Below are positions 1-7,434 of a DNA stretch of 64,000 nt, in pieces. The position numbers and the translations under genes are program-made. Source of the DNA: Thiohalophilus sp. (GTDB lineage: Bacteria > Pseudomonadota > Gammaproteobacteria > UBA6429 > Thiohalophilaceae); the NCBI RefSeq assembly GCF_034521165.1, contig NZ_JAXHMV010000002.1, positions 353,227-417,226 on the forward strand. Reading direction: 5' to 3'. Below the pieces are notes generated by a model that was not told where the DNA came from, ran no database searches, and saw only the letters and a list, made by a program, of their open reading frames with translations. How positions within the stretch are numbered: the first letter of the stretch is position 1; the number at the start of each line of letters is the position of its first letter.

Positions 1-3000
1 CTGGCCAACTGGCACCGGCTGCAACGCAAACCCAACAGTGAGAAGCGCATTGCCGTTATTTACTACAATCATCCGCCGGGACGGCACAACGTCGGCGCCG
101 ATAACCTCGATGTGCCCGCCTCCCTGTGGGATCTGTTGCAGCATTTAAAAAAGGCCGGTTACCGCACCGGGCCGCTCCCCAAAGACCCCGAAGCCCTGCT
201 GGAGCGGATCCAGGATCAGGGGCTCAACCTGCCCGAGGATCATGCGGCCCTGAGCCAGATGGCAAGCAAGACAAGCCGGCTCAGCCTGGCGGACTATCAA
301 GACTGGTTCGACACCCTGCCCGAGGCGGTGCGCGATGAGGTCAGCCACGGACCGCTGGCCTATCTCACCGCCATGTTGAAACAGGCGCGCGAGCGCCAGC
401 AACCGCGGATCGGCAAGGCGCTACTCGAACGGACGATCAACGATATCCGTCATCTGCTGGAGAGTGTCGATCACCCGGCCCGGCAACGGGCGCTGGATCT
501 GCTCGAGCAGTTGCAGACGGCCCACCGGGCGTCGCTGGCCGGCGAGGATCGAAACGACGCGATCCGGCGCCTGAACCGGGCGCTGCGAAACACGGGCATC
601 GAGGGGCTGCGCGGCTGGGGCGAGCCGCCGGGCAAGGTGATGGTGCACGATAACCACTTCCTGTTGCCCGGCATCCGTTTCGGTAATGTCTTTATCGGCC
701 CGCAACCGCCGCGCGGCTGGGAGGTAAACGAGGAGCTGCTGCATGCCAACCTCGCCTTTCCGCCGCCGCATCAATATCTGGCCTTCTATCGCTGGCTGCA
801 AAATGAATTCAAGGCCGATGCCCTGGTGCATCTGGGCCGCCACTCGACGTATGAGTTCCTGCCGCGACGCCGGGTCGGGCTGACCGGCGAGGATTATCCG
901 ACCCTGATGGCCGGCGACCTCCCCGGGGTATATCCCTATATCGTCGACGGCGTCGGCGAAGGCATTCAGGCCAAACGACGCGGTCTGGCGGTGATCGTCG
1001 ATCACCTGACGCCGCCGCTGAAGACCACGCCGCTGTACGATGATCTGTTGCAGCTACGCCAACTGGTCGAAAGCTTCGAAGCCTCGCGTGATAACAGCCC
1101 GACTCGCACGCAGGCCGTGGAAAGAATTCGCGCGCTGATCGACGAACTCAACCTGCGCGAGGAACTCGAGGCGGTGATGCAGGACGAGCTGGCCGTGCGC
1201 CAACTCGATTTCGAACAGGTCGACGACGATCTGCTGGTCCACGAAGTGGGGCATTATCTGACCGAGATGCAGGAACGCTTCATGCCGCTGGGACTGCATG
1301 TGTTCGGCCGCGACTGGGACAGCGAGGCCGTCGACACCATGCTCGCTTCCATGATGGATCAATCCGGGACGCAGCGATCCGAAGAGAGCCGATCCGGCGC
1401 CGGGATCCGCGCGGCGCTGGAAAGCTCACCGGCGCAGGAGATCCGCGCCCTGCTCGCCGGGCTGGATGGCCGCTTCGTCAAACCCGGCAAGGGTAACGAT
1501 CCGATCCGTACTCCCGAGGCCCTGCCGACCGGCCGAAATTTTCACGCGCTGGACGGCAGCGTGCTGCCCACCCGGATTGGGTACGACCTGGGCGTGCAAC
1601 TGGCCCGCGAGGCCCGGCAGCAGAATGACGATGAGGCACCGGGCAGCGAGGCGCTGGTGTTGTGGGCCTCCGATACGGTGCGCGACGAAGGGGCGATGGT
1701 CGCCTTCGGGATGGACATGCTGGGGATCAAGCCAATCTGGAACAGTCGCGGCATCTTCAAGGGGATCGAACGGCTCGAACTGAAAGCGGGTCGCCAGCGT
1801 CATGATATGGTGTTCACTACCTCGGGCCTGTTTCGCGATCTCTACGGCAACCTGCTGGTCTGGCTGGACAAGGCGGTACTGCTGGCCCTGGATGGCGCCA
1901 GCGAAACCATCCGCCGCGAGCATCCGCAACTGGCCGAGGCCCTGCAGCATGCGCTGGCCCCGCTGGGCGACGAGCGCGATCCCGGCAACGAATCCCTGGC
2001 CCAAAATCACGTCGCCGCCAACTGGGTCCAGCAGGCACAGGCGCTTATTAATAAGAATAAAAACGCGGCACTGGCCGGCCGACTGGCGTCATTGCGCCTG
2101 TTCGGCGATGCGCCGGGATCCTACGGTGCCGGCGTAAACCGGCTCGCCGAGCGTTCCGGCGCCTGGTCGGATCGGCGGCAACTGAGCCAGACCTATATCC
2201 ATCGCATGGGGCATGCCTACGGCGCCGATCTTGACGGCCTGCCCGCCCATGACAGCTTCAGGGCATCATTGGGCAAGGTCCGGCACACCTATCTCGGCCG
2301 CGCCAGCAACCTGTACGGCCTGATGGATAACAACGATGCCTTTGATTATCTCGGCGGCCTGAGCATGGCGGTGGAACACACCGCCGGCGCGGCACCGGAT
2401 AATCACGTCATCCAGCACGCCGATCCAAACAATGCCGGTATCCAGCCCCTGGACAGCGCCCTGTTGCAGGAACTGCGCGGCCGGTTTCTCAATCCCGTCT
2501 GGCTCAAGGCATTGATGCAACACGACTATGCCGGGGCGCGGACCATGGGCAGTGAATTTATGGAATACCTGTGGGGCTGGCAGGTCACCAACCCGGAGAT
2601 CATCAAGTCCTGGGTCTGGGATGAGGTCAAAGAGGTCTACATCGACGATCGTCACCAACTTGGCCTGGACGAGTTTCTGGAACAGGGCCGGAACGTGCAT
2701 GTGAAAACCAACATGCTGGCGATCATGCTGGTCGCCGCGCACAAGGAATTCTGGGAGGTCGACGCGCAGACGCGACAGGAACTGGCCCGGGCCTTTGCGC
2801 AACTGGTCAACCGCCACGGCCTGCCCGGCAGCGGGCATACCCGACCGGACCATCCCATGCTGCAGGGGATCAAGCCCCTGCTGGACGAACCGACCCGCCG
2901 GACGTTCGAAAACGTGCTGGCGGCGGCCGCCGGCCCTCAACAGCCGGCTAAACCGGACACCGTGACCACCACCATCAGTGAAATCAAACCTGAATCCAGC

Positions 3001-3174
3001 ACGACGCAAACCGAATCGCCCGCCAGTGAGAGCGAAGCGAAACCGTCCGAACCCCATGAACCGGGCAAGGAAAAGTGGCTGATCCTGGCCATTGCCCTGC
3101 TGATCATTACCGGCGGTGCCCTGTATGAGCGTTATTTGTCGGGGCGCCGGCTGACAACAAACCGAGGTCGATGA
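1..3174 (+). CDS. CobN/HmuS-like membrane-anchored tetrapyrrole chelatase subunit (5' end missing)
   Basis: The reading frame is open from base 1, so the N-terminus lies outside the window; 1057 residues are visible. CobN/BchH-family blocks are clear: IAVIYYNHPPGRHNVGADNL near the visible start, GDLPGVYPYIVDGVGEGIQA, LPTGRNFHALDGSVLPTRIG, and SDTVRDEGAMVAFGMDMLGI. CobN is the large subunit of aerobic cobaltochelatase; the related HmuS proteins act on haem. Three things are odd. There is no cysteine in the visible protein. A Pro/Ser/Glu-rich linker near visible residues 975-1020 leads to one C-terminal transmembrane helix (WLILAIALLIITGGAL) and an Arg-rich tail, which predicts a periplasmic body. 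The usual GKHG/GTHG motif reads GRHS. Its stop overlaps the next start (ATGA). The family call is firm; substrate and direction of reaction are not. Confidence 0.85.
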   Translation: MANWHRLQRKPNSEKRIAVIYYNHPPGRHNVGADNLDVPASLWDLLQHLKKAGYRTGPLPKDPEALLERIQDQGLNLPEDHAALSQMASKTSRLSLADYQDWFDTLPEAVRDEVSHGPLAYLTAMLKQARERQQPRIGKALLERTINDIRHLLESVDHPARQRALDLLEQLQTAHRASLAGEDRNDAIRRLNRALRNTGIEGLRGWGEPPGKVMVHDNHFLLPGIRFGNVFIGPQPPRGWEVNEELLHANLAFPPPHQYLAFYRWLQNEFKADALVHLGRHSTYEFLPRRRVGLTGEDYPTLMAGDLPGVYPYIVDGVGEGIQAKRRGLAVIVDHLTPPLKTTPLYDDLLQLRQLVESFEASRDNSPTRTQAVERIRALIDELNLREELEAVMQDELAVRQLDFEQVDDDLLVHEVGHYLTEMQERFMPLGLHVFGRDWDSEAVDTMLASMMDQSGTQRSEESRSGAGIRAALESSPAQEIRALLAGLDGRFVKPGKGNDPIRTPEALPTGRNFHALDGSVLPTRIGYDLGVQLAREARQQNDDEAPGSEALVLWASDTVRDEGAMVAFGMDMLGIKPIWNSRGIFKGIERLELKAGRQRHDMVFTTSGLFRDLYGNLLVWLDKAVLLALDGASETIRREHPQLAEALQHALAPLGDERDPGNESLAQNHVAANWVQQAQALINKNKNAALAGRLASLRLFGDAPGSYGAGVNRLAERSGAWSDRRQLSQTYIHRMGHAYGADLDGLPAHDSFRASLGKVRHTYLGRASNLYGLMDNNDAFDYLGGLSMAVEHTAGAAPDNHVIQHADPNNAGIQPLDSALLQELRGRFLNPVWLKALMQHDYAGARTMGSEFMEYLWGWQVTNPEIIKSWVWDEVKEVYIDDRHQLGLDEFLEQGRNVHVKTNMLAIMLVAAHKEFWEVDAQTRQELARAFAQLVNRHGLPGSGHTRPDHPMLQGIKPLLDEPTRRTFENVLAAAAGPQQPAKPDTVTTTISEIKPESSTTQTESPASESEAKPSEPHEPGKEKWLILAIALLIITGGALYERYLSGRRLTTNRGR

Positions 3175-3647
3175 GTATGTTTACCCAACAATCCATTCAG
3201 ATGATGCATTATGCCGTGGACTGGTTGTTACAACCGGTCATCTATTGCCTGCTGTTCGTGGTGTTGGCCGCCCTGTGGGAGAGCGGTATCGCCCTGAGCG
3301 AACGTTTCGGCGGGTTGAATAAACTGTTGCAACAGAACAATCCTGATCGCAGCGCCGCACAGGGACGCCGACGGATCGAACGGGCCGATCTGCTGGCCCG
3401 TATCGGTCCCATGCTCGGCCTGATGGGCACGCTGATCCCCCTGGGCCCGGGACTGGCGGCGCTCGGCCAGGGGGATCTGCAGACCCTGGCCCGCGCCGTC
3501 ACCGTCGCCTTTGATACGACTGTCCTGGGTTTGCTGGTCGGCATCGCCGGTTTTGTCCTGGGCCGCCTGCGCCGCCGCTGGTACGACCAGCTTCTCGACA
3601 CCCTGGCATCCCGCAATCCACAAACCCGCAATGAGGTCAACGCATGA
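3171..3647 (+). CDS. MotA/TolQ/ExbB-family proton channel protein
   Basis: A 158-residue inner-membrane protein whose ATG overlaps the stop of the CobN-like gene by 4 bases, so the two are translationally coupled. Three hydrophobic segments are visible: about residues 20-38 (PVIYCLLFVVLAALW), 82-102 (IGPMLGLMGTLIPLGPGL) and 113-135 (VAFDTTVLGLLVGIAGFVLG). The last two match the channel-forming helices of ExbB/TolQ/MotA, including the Gly-rich GPMLGLMGT block and the FDTTVLGL motif. It is shorter than typical ExbB (about 240). With the downstream DUF2149 protein it probably forms a proton-driven motor complex. The partner is inferred to be the CobN-like protein, or a TonB-type receptor system upstream of the window. 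Confidence 0.8.
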   Translation: MSMFTQQSIQMMHYAVDWLLQPVIYCLLFVVLAALWESGIALSERFGGLNKLLQQNNPDRSAAQGRRRIERADLLARIGPMLGLMGTLIPLGPGLAALGQGDLQTLARAVTVAFDTTVLGLLVGIAGFVLGRLRRRWYDQLLDTLASRNPQTRNEVNA

Positions 3648-3707
3648 GTATCCTGTTAATCCGCACGCAGACCCCCATCCCCAGCGCGGTATAAGGAGGA
3701 GACCACT

Positions 3708-4025
3708 ATGCACGGAGAGTCCCGACATCGCCTCGACAGCAGCCGCTTCGATCCGCCGGATCAGGAGCCGCTGGGCCCGCTGGCCAATCTGGTGGATATT
3801 ATGCTGGTCTTCGCCTGCGGGCTGATCGCCGCGCTGGCCGCCAGCCAGGACGGCCTGGCCGATTATACCCGGGCCGGCGGTCAAACCATTGAACAGGGCA
3901 AAGAGATACCGGAGATGCCGAGCGTCGCCGGTGAAGCCGGCGCCGGCTATGAGTCCGTCGGCAAAGTCTATCGCGATCGCAAAACCGGCAAGCTGATTTT
4001 GATTGGAGAAGAACATGAGCAATGA
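3708..4025 (+). CDS. DUF2149 protein, ExbD-like membrane partner
   Basis: A 105-residue protein preceded by a very strong ribosome binding site (AAGGAGGA at 3693-3700). It has a single N-terminal transmembrane segment, LANLVDIMLVFACGLIAALA, with Asp30 inside the helix. This closely resembles the ExbD/TolR/MotB helix, in which one membrane Asp carries the proton. The rest is a short extracytoplasmic domain. The DUF2149 assignment is by resemblance and by its usual neighbours, a CobN-like and an ExbB-like gene. Its end overlaps the start of btuR by 11 bases. A 16-codon open frame (3644-3694) that overlaps the exbB-like stop and ends just before this ribosome binding site may serve only for coupling; I do not call it a gene. 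Confidence 0.75.
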   Translation: MHGESRHRLDSSRFDPPDQEPLGPLANLVDIMLVFACGLIAALAASQDGLADYTRAGGQTIEQGKEIPEMPSVAGEAGAGYESVGKVYRDRKTGKLILIGEEHEQ

Positions 4026-4623
4026 AGAAACCGCAGAACAACGTTATCAACGGCGCATGGAACGTAAAAAAGCCGTGGTGGACGAGAAAGTCGCCCGGGC
4101 TGACCAGGACAAGGGCCTGATCCTGGTACATACCGGCAACGGCAAGGGCAAAAGCAGCGCGGGCTTCGGCATGCTGGCGCGCGCCCTGGGCCACGACATG
4201 CGGGTTGGTGTGGTGCAATTTATCAAGGGCAGCTTTTCCACCGGCGAGGAGACTTTTTTCCGTCGTTTTCCCGAGGTGCAATATCATGTCATGGGAGAAG
4301 GCTTCACCTGGGAGACCCGGGATCGGGAGCGGGATACCGAGATGGCCTACCATGCCTGGCAAAAAGCGCTGGCAATGTTACGCGATCCCGAGATCAACCT
4401 GATACTGCTGGACGAGATCAACATCGCCCTCAAATACAAATATATCCCGATGGATGAAGTAATTGACGCGCTGGCCAACAAACCGGCCATGCAACACGTC
4501 ATCCTCACCGGCCGCGGCGCGAAACCGGAACTGATCGAGATCGCCGATACGGTGACGGAAATGAAAGAGATCAAGCACGCCTTCAAGGCCGGGATCCGCG
4601 CCCAGCAGGGCGTCGAACTATAA
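4015..4623 (+). CDS. btuR: Cob(I)yrinic acid a,c-diamide adenosyltransferase
   Basis: BtuR/CobO (CobA-type) transfers the adenosyl group of ATP to Co(I) corrinoids in the cytoplasm, on both the de novo and salvage routes to adenosylcobalamin. The 202-residue protein has the family P-loop GNGKGKSSAGFG near residue 42 and the conserved segments VGVVQFIKGSF, LLDEINIALKY and VILTGRGAKPELIEIADTVT. I chose ATG 4015, which has GGAGAAG just upstream; a TTG at 4003 is also in frame but lies inside the upstream gene. The gene overlaps the DUF2149 gene by 11 bases and ends in TAATG with bluB, so it belongs to one operon with the chelatase module. Confidence 0.95.
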   Translation: MSNEETAEQRYQRRMERKKAVVDEKVARADQDKGLILVHTGNGKGKSSAGFGMLARALGHDMRVGVVQFIKGSFSTGEETFFRRFPEVQYHVMGEGFTWETRDRERDTEMAYHAWQKALAMLRDPEINLILLDEINIALKYKYIPMDEVIDALANKPAMQHVILTGRGAKPELIEIADTVTEMKEIKHAFKAGIRAQQGVEL

Positions 4624-5273
4624 TGGACCGTTCGCATCGCTATTCACAAGCGGAGATCGACGCGGTTTATCGCGTGATAGAAGAACGCCGCGACATGCGC
4701 CATTTTGTCCCGGCACCGATCGATCCGGTTTTATTACAACAGTTGCTGCAGGCGGCGCACCATGCTCCCAGCGTGGGTTATATGCAGCCGTGGCGCTTTA
4801 TTCGCATTACCGACCACAATCTCCGACAACGCATTCATCAACTGGTCGAACAGGAACGAATCGCCACTGCCGAGGCGCTCGGCAAGCGGCAGGAAGAATT
4901 CATGCGGCTCAAGGTCGAAGGTATTCTCGATTGCGGCGAGTTGCTGGTGGTGTCGCTGATGGACCGGCGCGAGAAGCATGTATTTGGCCGGCGCACCATG
5001 CCGCACATGGATCTCGCCTCGGCCGCCTGCGCCATTCAGAACCTGTGGCTGGCCGCCCGGGCCGAAGGGCTGGGCCTGGGCTGGGTGTCGCTGTTCGATC
5101 CCGACGCGCTGGCACGGCTGTTAAATATCCCCGAGGGGGCGGAGCCTGTCGCCATACTCTGCCTGGGCCATGTAAAAGCATTCTATGACAAGCCCATGCT
5201 GGAACAGGAAAACTGGGCGCAACGCGCCAGCCTGGATGATCTCGTTTTCGAAAACCACTGGTCAGCGGATTAA
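4623..5273 (+). CDS. bluB: 5,6-dimethylbenzimidazole synthase
   Basis: BluB cleaves reduced FMN with oxygen to make 5,6-dimethylbenzimidazole, the lower ligand of cobalamin, so this organism probably makes DMB under oxic conditions. The 216-residue protein has the nitroreductase-like fold markers of BluB: ERRDMRHFVPAPIDP near residue 21, the flavin-binding HHAPSVGYMQPWRFI, and FGRRTMPHMDLASAACAIQN followed by the lid-region GLGLGWVSLFDP. Its ATG shares a base with the btuR stop. Its product is the substrate of CobT, encoded at 22202-23266. The gene is convergent with cbiA, and a REP-like palindrome fills the gap. Confidence 0.95.
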   Translation: MDRSHRYSQAEIDAVYRVIEERRDMRHFVPAPIDPVLLQQLLQAAHHAPSVGYMQPWRFIRITDHNLRQRIHQLVEQERIATAEALGKRQEEFMRLKVEGILDCGELLVVSLMDRREKHVFGRRTMPHMDLASAACAIQNLWLAARAEGLGLGWVSLFDPDALARLLNIPEGAEPVAILCLGHVKAFYDKPMLEQENWAQRASLDDLVFENHWSAD

Positions 5274-5337
5274 TACTACTTCAAACCACAAAGGACACGA
5301 AGGTAAGTTAATTAAAAAAAGCTTATCTCTCGCAGTG

Positions 5338-5412
5338 GTAGGCCGGACATAGCAACGCGGTGTCCGGCAATTGGCGGTGTTGCCCGATACCGCTGCGCTT
5401 TATCGGGCCTAC
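5338..5412. repeat. REP/BIME-like palindromic repeat between bluB and cbiA
   Basis: GTAGGCCGGACATAGCAACG at the left and a segment ending TTTATCGGGCCTAC at the right. This is the inverted-orientation copy of the repeat family seen several times at 33256-33830 and 37355-38239. It contains two internal hairpins (CCGGACA...TGTCCGG and CCCGATA...TATCGGG) and sits between convergent genes, where it may act as a two-way transcript end. Half of an octamer-type repeat (CCACAAAGGACACGAAGG, from about 5286) precedes it. Confidence 0.75.
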
Positions 5413-5425
5413 GACTGCAAGAGTA

Positions 5426-6715
5426 TTAAAGCGACGGTGCAAACAGTTTCGCGACGGCGTGAGGGTTGGAGGGAAAGTAGAAGTGAAAATAGGAAGCGAC
5501 CAGATTGCCCTCGCGATAGACCGGCTCACCGCGGCGCCCGGCACGTTGCCCCTCACTCCAGGCAACGGGAGCAAGCGAACTTTCCACCTGTGAATAATGG
5601 AACGTATGTCCACGTAATCTGCCTTCGGGTAATTCGACATGGTGAAGGCCCAGGTTGGCCAGTTTCTTCTGCATAGTGGCCTGCCCCGGCAACAAGCCCA
5701 GCATATCCGCCCGTTCACCTTCGACATCGGTCAGCGACTCCAGCAGATACAGCATCCCGCCGCATTCGGCGACAATGGCCTTGCCACTATCATGAAATGC
5801 CTGAATGGCGTTTTTCATGGCGCTATTGGATGCCAGTTGTTCAAGGTGTAACTCGGGGTATCCCCCGGGCAGATACAGGGCATCGGCGTCAGGAACGACT
5901 TTGTCATCAAGCGGCGAGAAAAATTCAAGTTGGGCGCCGAGTGTTTGTAAAAGTTCGAGATTGGCGCGATAGAGAAAGGCAAAAGACATATCCTTTGCCA
6001 CGGCGATACGCCGGCCCTTCAATAACGGCTCAAGTGAGACCTGGGCCGGGGCGGTAATTTCAACCGCAGGCGGTAACGGGATATTCATCTCGCCAAGTGC
6101 GGCGGCAGCCCGGGCAATGCGTGATTCCAGATCGCCCACCTCGATGGCCTGCACCAGACCAAGGTGGCGTTCCGGCAATGCAAGTTCGGTGTCACGCGCC
6201 AGCCAGCCGTAGGCGGTCATCCCGTCCGGCAGACTCTCGGCGAGCATCTGGTAATGGCGCTCACCCGCCACCCGATTGGCAAAGACCCCGGCAAACGGCA
6301 GATCGTCGCGATACGTTGACAGCCCATGCGCGATGGCGCCAAACGTCTGGGCCATGGCGCTGCCATCGATGATCGCAAGTACCGGTATATTGAACAGGAT
6401 AGCCAGATCGGCGCTGGACGGTTCGCCATCGAACAGACCCATCACCCCTTCGATCAGGATCAGATCGGTTTCTTTTGCCGCATCGTGCAAAAGTTGACGA
6501 CAGTGTTGCTCCCCGCCCATCCAGAGATCGAGTTGATAGACCGGTGCCCCTGAAGCGTATTCCAGGATCATGGGATCAAGAAAATCCGGTCCACACTTGA
6601 ACACCCGGACCTGATTTCCCCGATCCCGGTAATGTCTCGCCAGAGCGGCCGTCACCGTGGTCTTACCCTGTCCGGAAGCCGGTGCCGCAATGAAAAGTGC
6701 GGGACAAAAAGCCAT
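5426..6715 (-). CDS. cbiA: Cobyrinate a,c-diamide synthase
   Basis: CbiA/CobB amidates carboxylates a and c of cobyrinic (or hydrogenobyrinic) acid, using glutamine and ATP. The 429-residue protein has the N-terminal P-loop APASGQGKTTVTAALA, the conserved VFKCGPDFLDPMI, LIEGVMGLFDGEPSS, and a C-terminal class I glutamine amidotransferase domain with YLPGGYPELH and the nucleophile-containing AECGGMLYL. The catalytic His region appears as GHTFHYSQVE. It stands alone as a transcription unit with a cobalamin riboswitch in its leader, so it is the corrinoid gene here most clearly under B12 feedback. Confidence 0.95.
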   Translation of the reverse strand: MAFCPALFIAAPASGQGKTTVTAALARHYRDRGNQVRVFKCGPDFLDPMILEYASGAPVYQLDLWMGGEQHCRQLLHDAAKETDLILIEGVMGLFDGEPSSADLAILFNIPVLAIIDGSAMAQTFGAIAHGLSTYRDDLPFAGVFANRVAGERHYQMLAESLPDGMTAYGWLARDTELALPERHLGLVQAIEVGDLESRIARAAAALGEMNIPLPPAVEITAPAQVSLEPLLKGRRIAVAKDMSFAFLYRANLELLQTLGAQLEFFSPLDDKVVPDADALYLPGGYPELHLEQLASNSAMKNAIQAFHDSGKAIVAECGGMLYLLESLTDVEGERADMLGLLPGQATMQKKLANLGLHHVELPEGRLRGHTFHYSQVESSLAPVAWSEGQRAGRRGEPVYREGNLVASYFHFYFPSNPHAVAKLFAPSL

Positions 6716-6847
6716 GAAGTTTCCTCCGCTCGCGTCAAACCACGCGTATCAGTAATAACAAGTTCAGCGGAGAATGTGATTCAGACGGAAACAGCGTCAA
6801 TGATCTGCCGGCCGTCGCATCGCCCTCCGCAATACCAACCATTCACT

Positions 6848-7093
6848 TCAGGCCGGTCTCCGGGCTTGCGAGCGGGCCGGATACAAGGCCCGGGCGGATC
6901 GCCTTCCCATACTGTTAATGCCAAGATGCGCGTATTTCGCGCGCGATACATTAAGCAGGATAGTGGCTGGATGATCCGCCGTAACTCACCTACCGTTGCG
7001 GGGGCAGCGCCGGAATGGTTCATCAACCGTGGTAGTCAGGAACGCACCGGCTTCCCGTTTCATCCCCGGATCAGAACACCCAGGGACACCTGA
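6848..7093 (-). promoter_or_regulatory. Cobalamin riboswitch upstream of cbiA
   Basis: Read on the minus strand, the leader shows the hallmark elements of the AdoCbl riboswitch in order: GGTGTCCC, then TGAAACGGGAAGCCGGTGC, the core GCTGCCCCCGCAACGGTA, a GCCACT block, GGGAAGGCG, and the B12 box AAGCCCGGAGACCGGCCTG at 6849-6867. It ends about 130 bases before the cbiA start, leaving room for an expression platform. Known members shut off translation or transcription when adenosylcobalamin binds. Confidence 0.95.
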
Positions 7094-7228
7094 AAGCAAC
7101 GCCGCCAAACTAAAACAGGCTGACCAGAGTGTCAAGCAGCCACGCACTGGCCCAAACAGATATCAGGGACAGCCTGGATTCCTTCTTGAACCATCCACGT
7201 CACATATTCTTTGCGAAAGATGAATTTA

Positions 7229-7353
7229 TAACACGGAGCTCGCAGAGGCACTGAGCCGCAGAATACGATCATGATTGTTCCTGCTATTAGTCAGAATCAA
7301 TTTTCCTTTATTTCTCTGCGTCTTTGCGCCTCTGCGTCCTCCGCGTTATTCAC
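7229..7353. repeat. Octamer-type inverted repeat element
   Basis: The left arm (ACACGGAGCTCGCAGAGGCA) and right arm (CTCTGCGTCTTTGCGCCTCT, then GCGTCCTCCGCGTTATT) are imperfect inverted copies built of octamers of the CTTTGCGT/CTCTGCGT type. The same family occurs at 20237-20437, 22160-22175, 56577-56600 and 61138-61182. The surrounding stretch 7094-7427 holds no gene. Confidence 0.65.
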
Positions 7354-7395
7354 AGTGAACTATAAAAGTGTGATATTACCTGCATACCCTTCTCA

Positions 7396-7434
7396 TCAGT
7401 TCCTTATCTCCTCAGATCCTTATCTCCTCAGATC
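7396..7434. repeat. Tandem 16-bp repeat overlapping the hppA stop codon
   Basis: CCTTATCTCCTCAGAT occurs twice in tandem, with a third degenerate copy to the left. On the minus strand this reads as alternating octamers ATCTGAGG and AGATAAGG, and the TGA stop of hppA (7428-7430) lies inside the right-hand copy. Confidence 0.7.

Noticed and set aside
3644..3694. 16-codon frame between the ExbB-like and DUF2149 genes
   Set aside because: Its ATG overlaps the upstream stop and it ends just before a strong ribosome binding site, so coupling is possible, but there is no evidence for a functional peptide.
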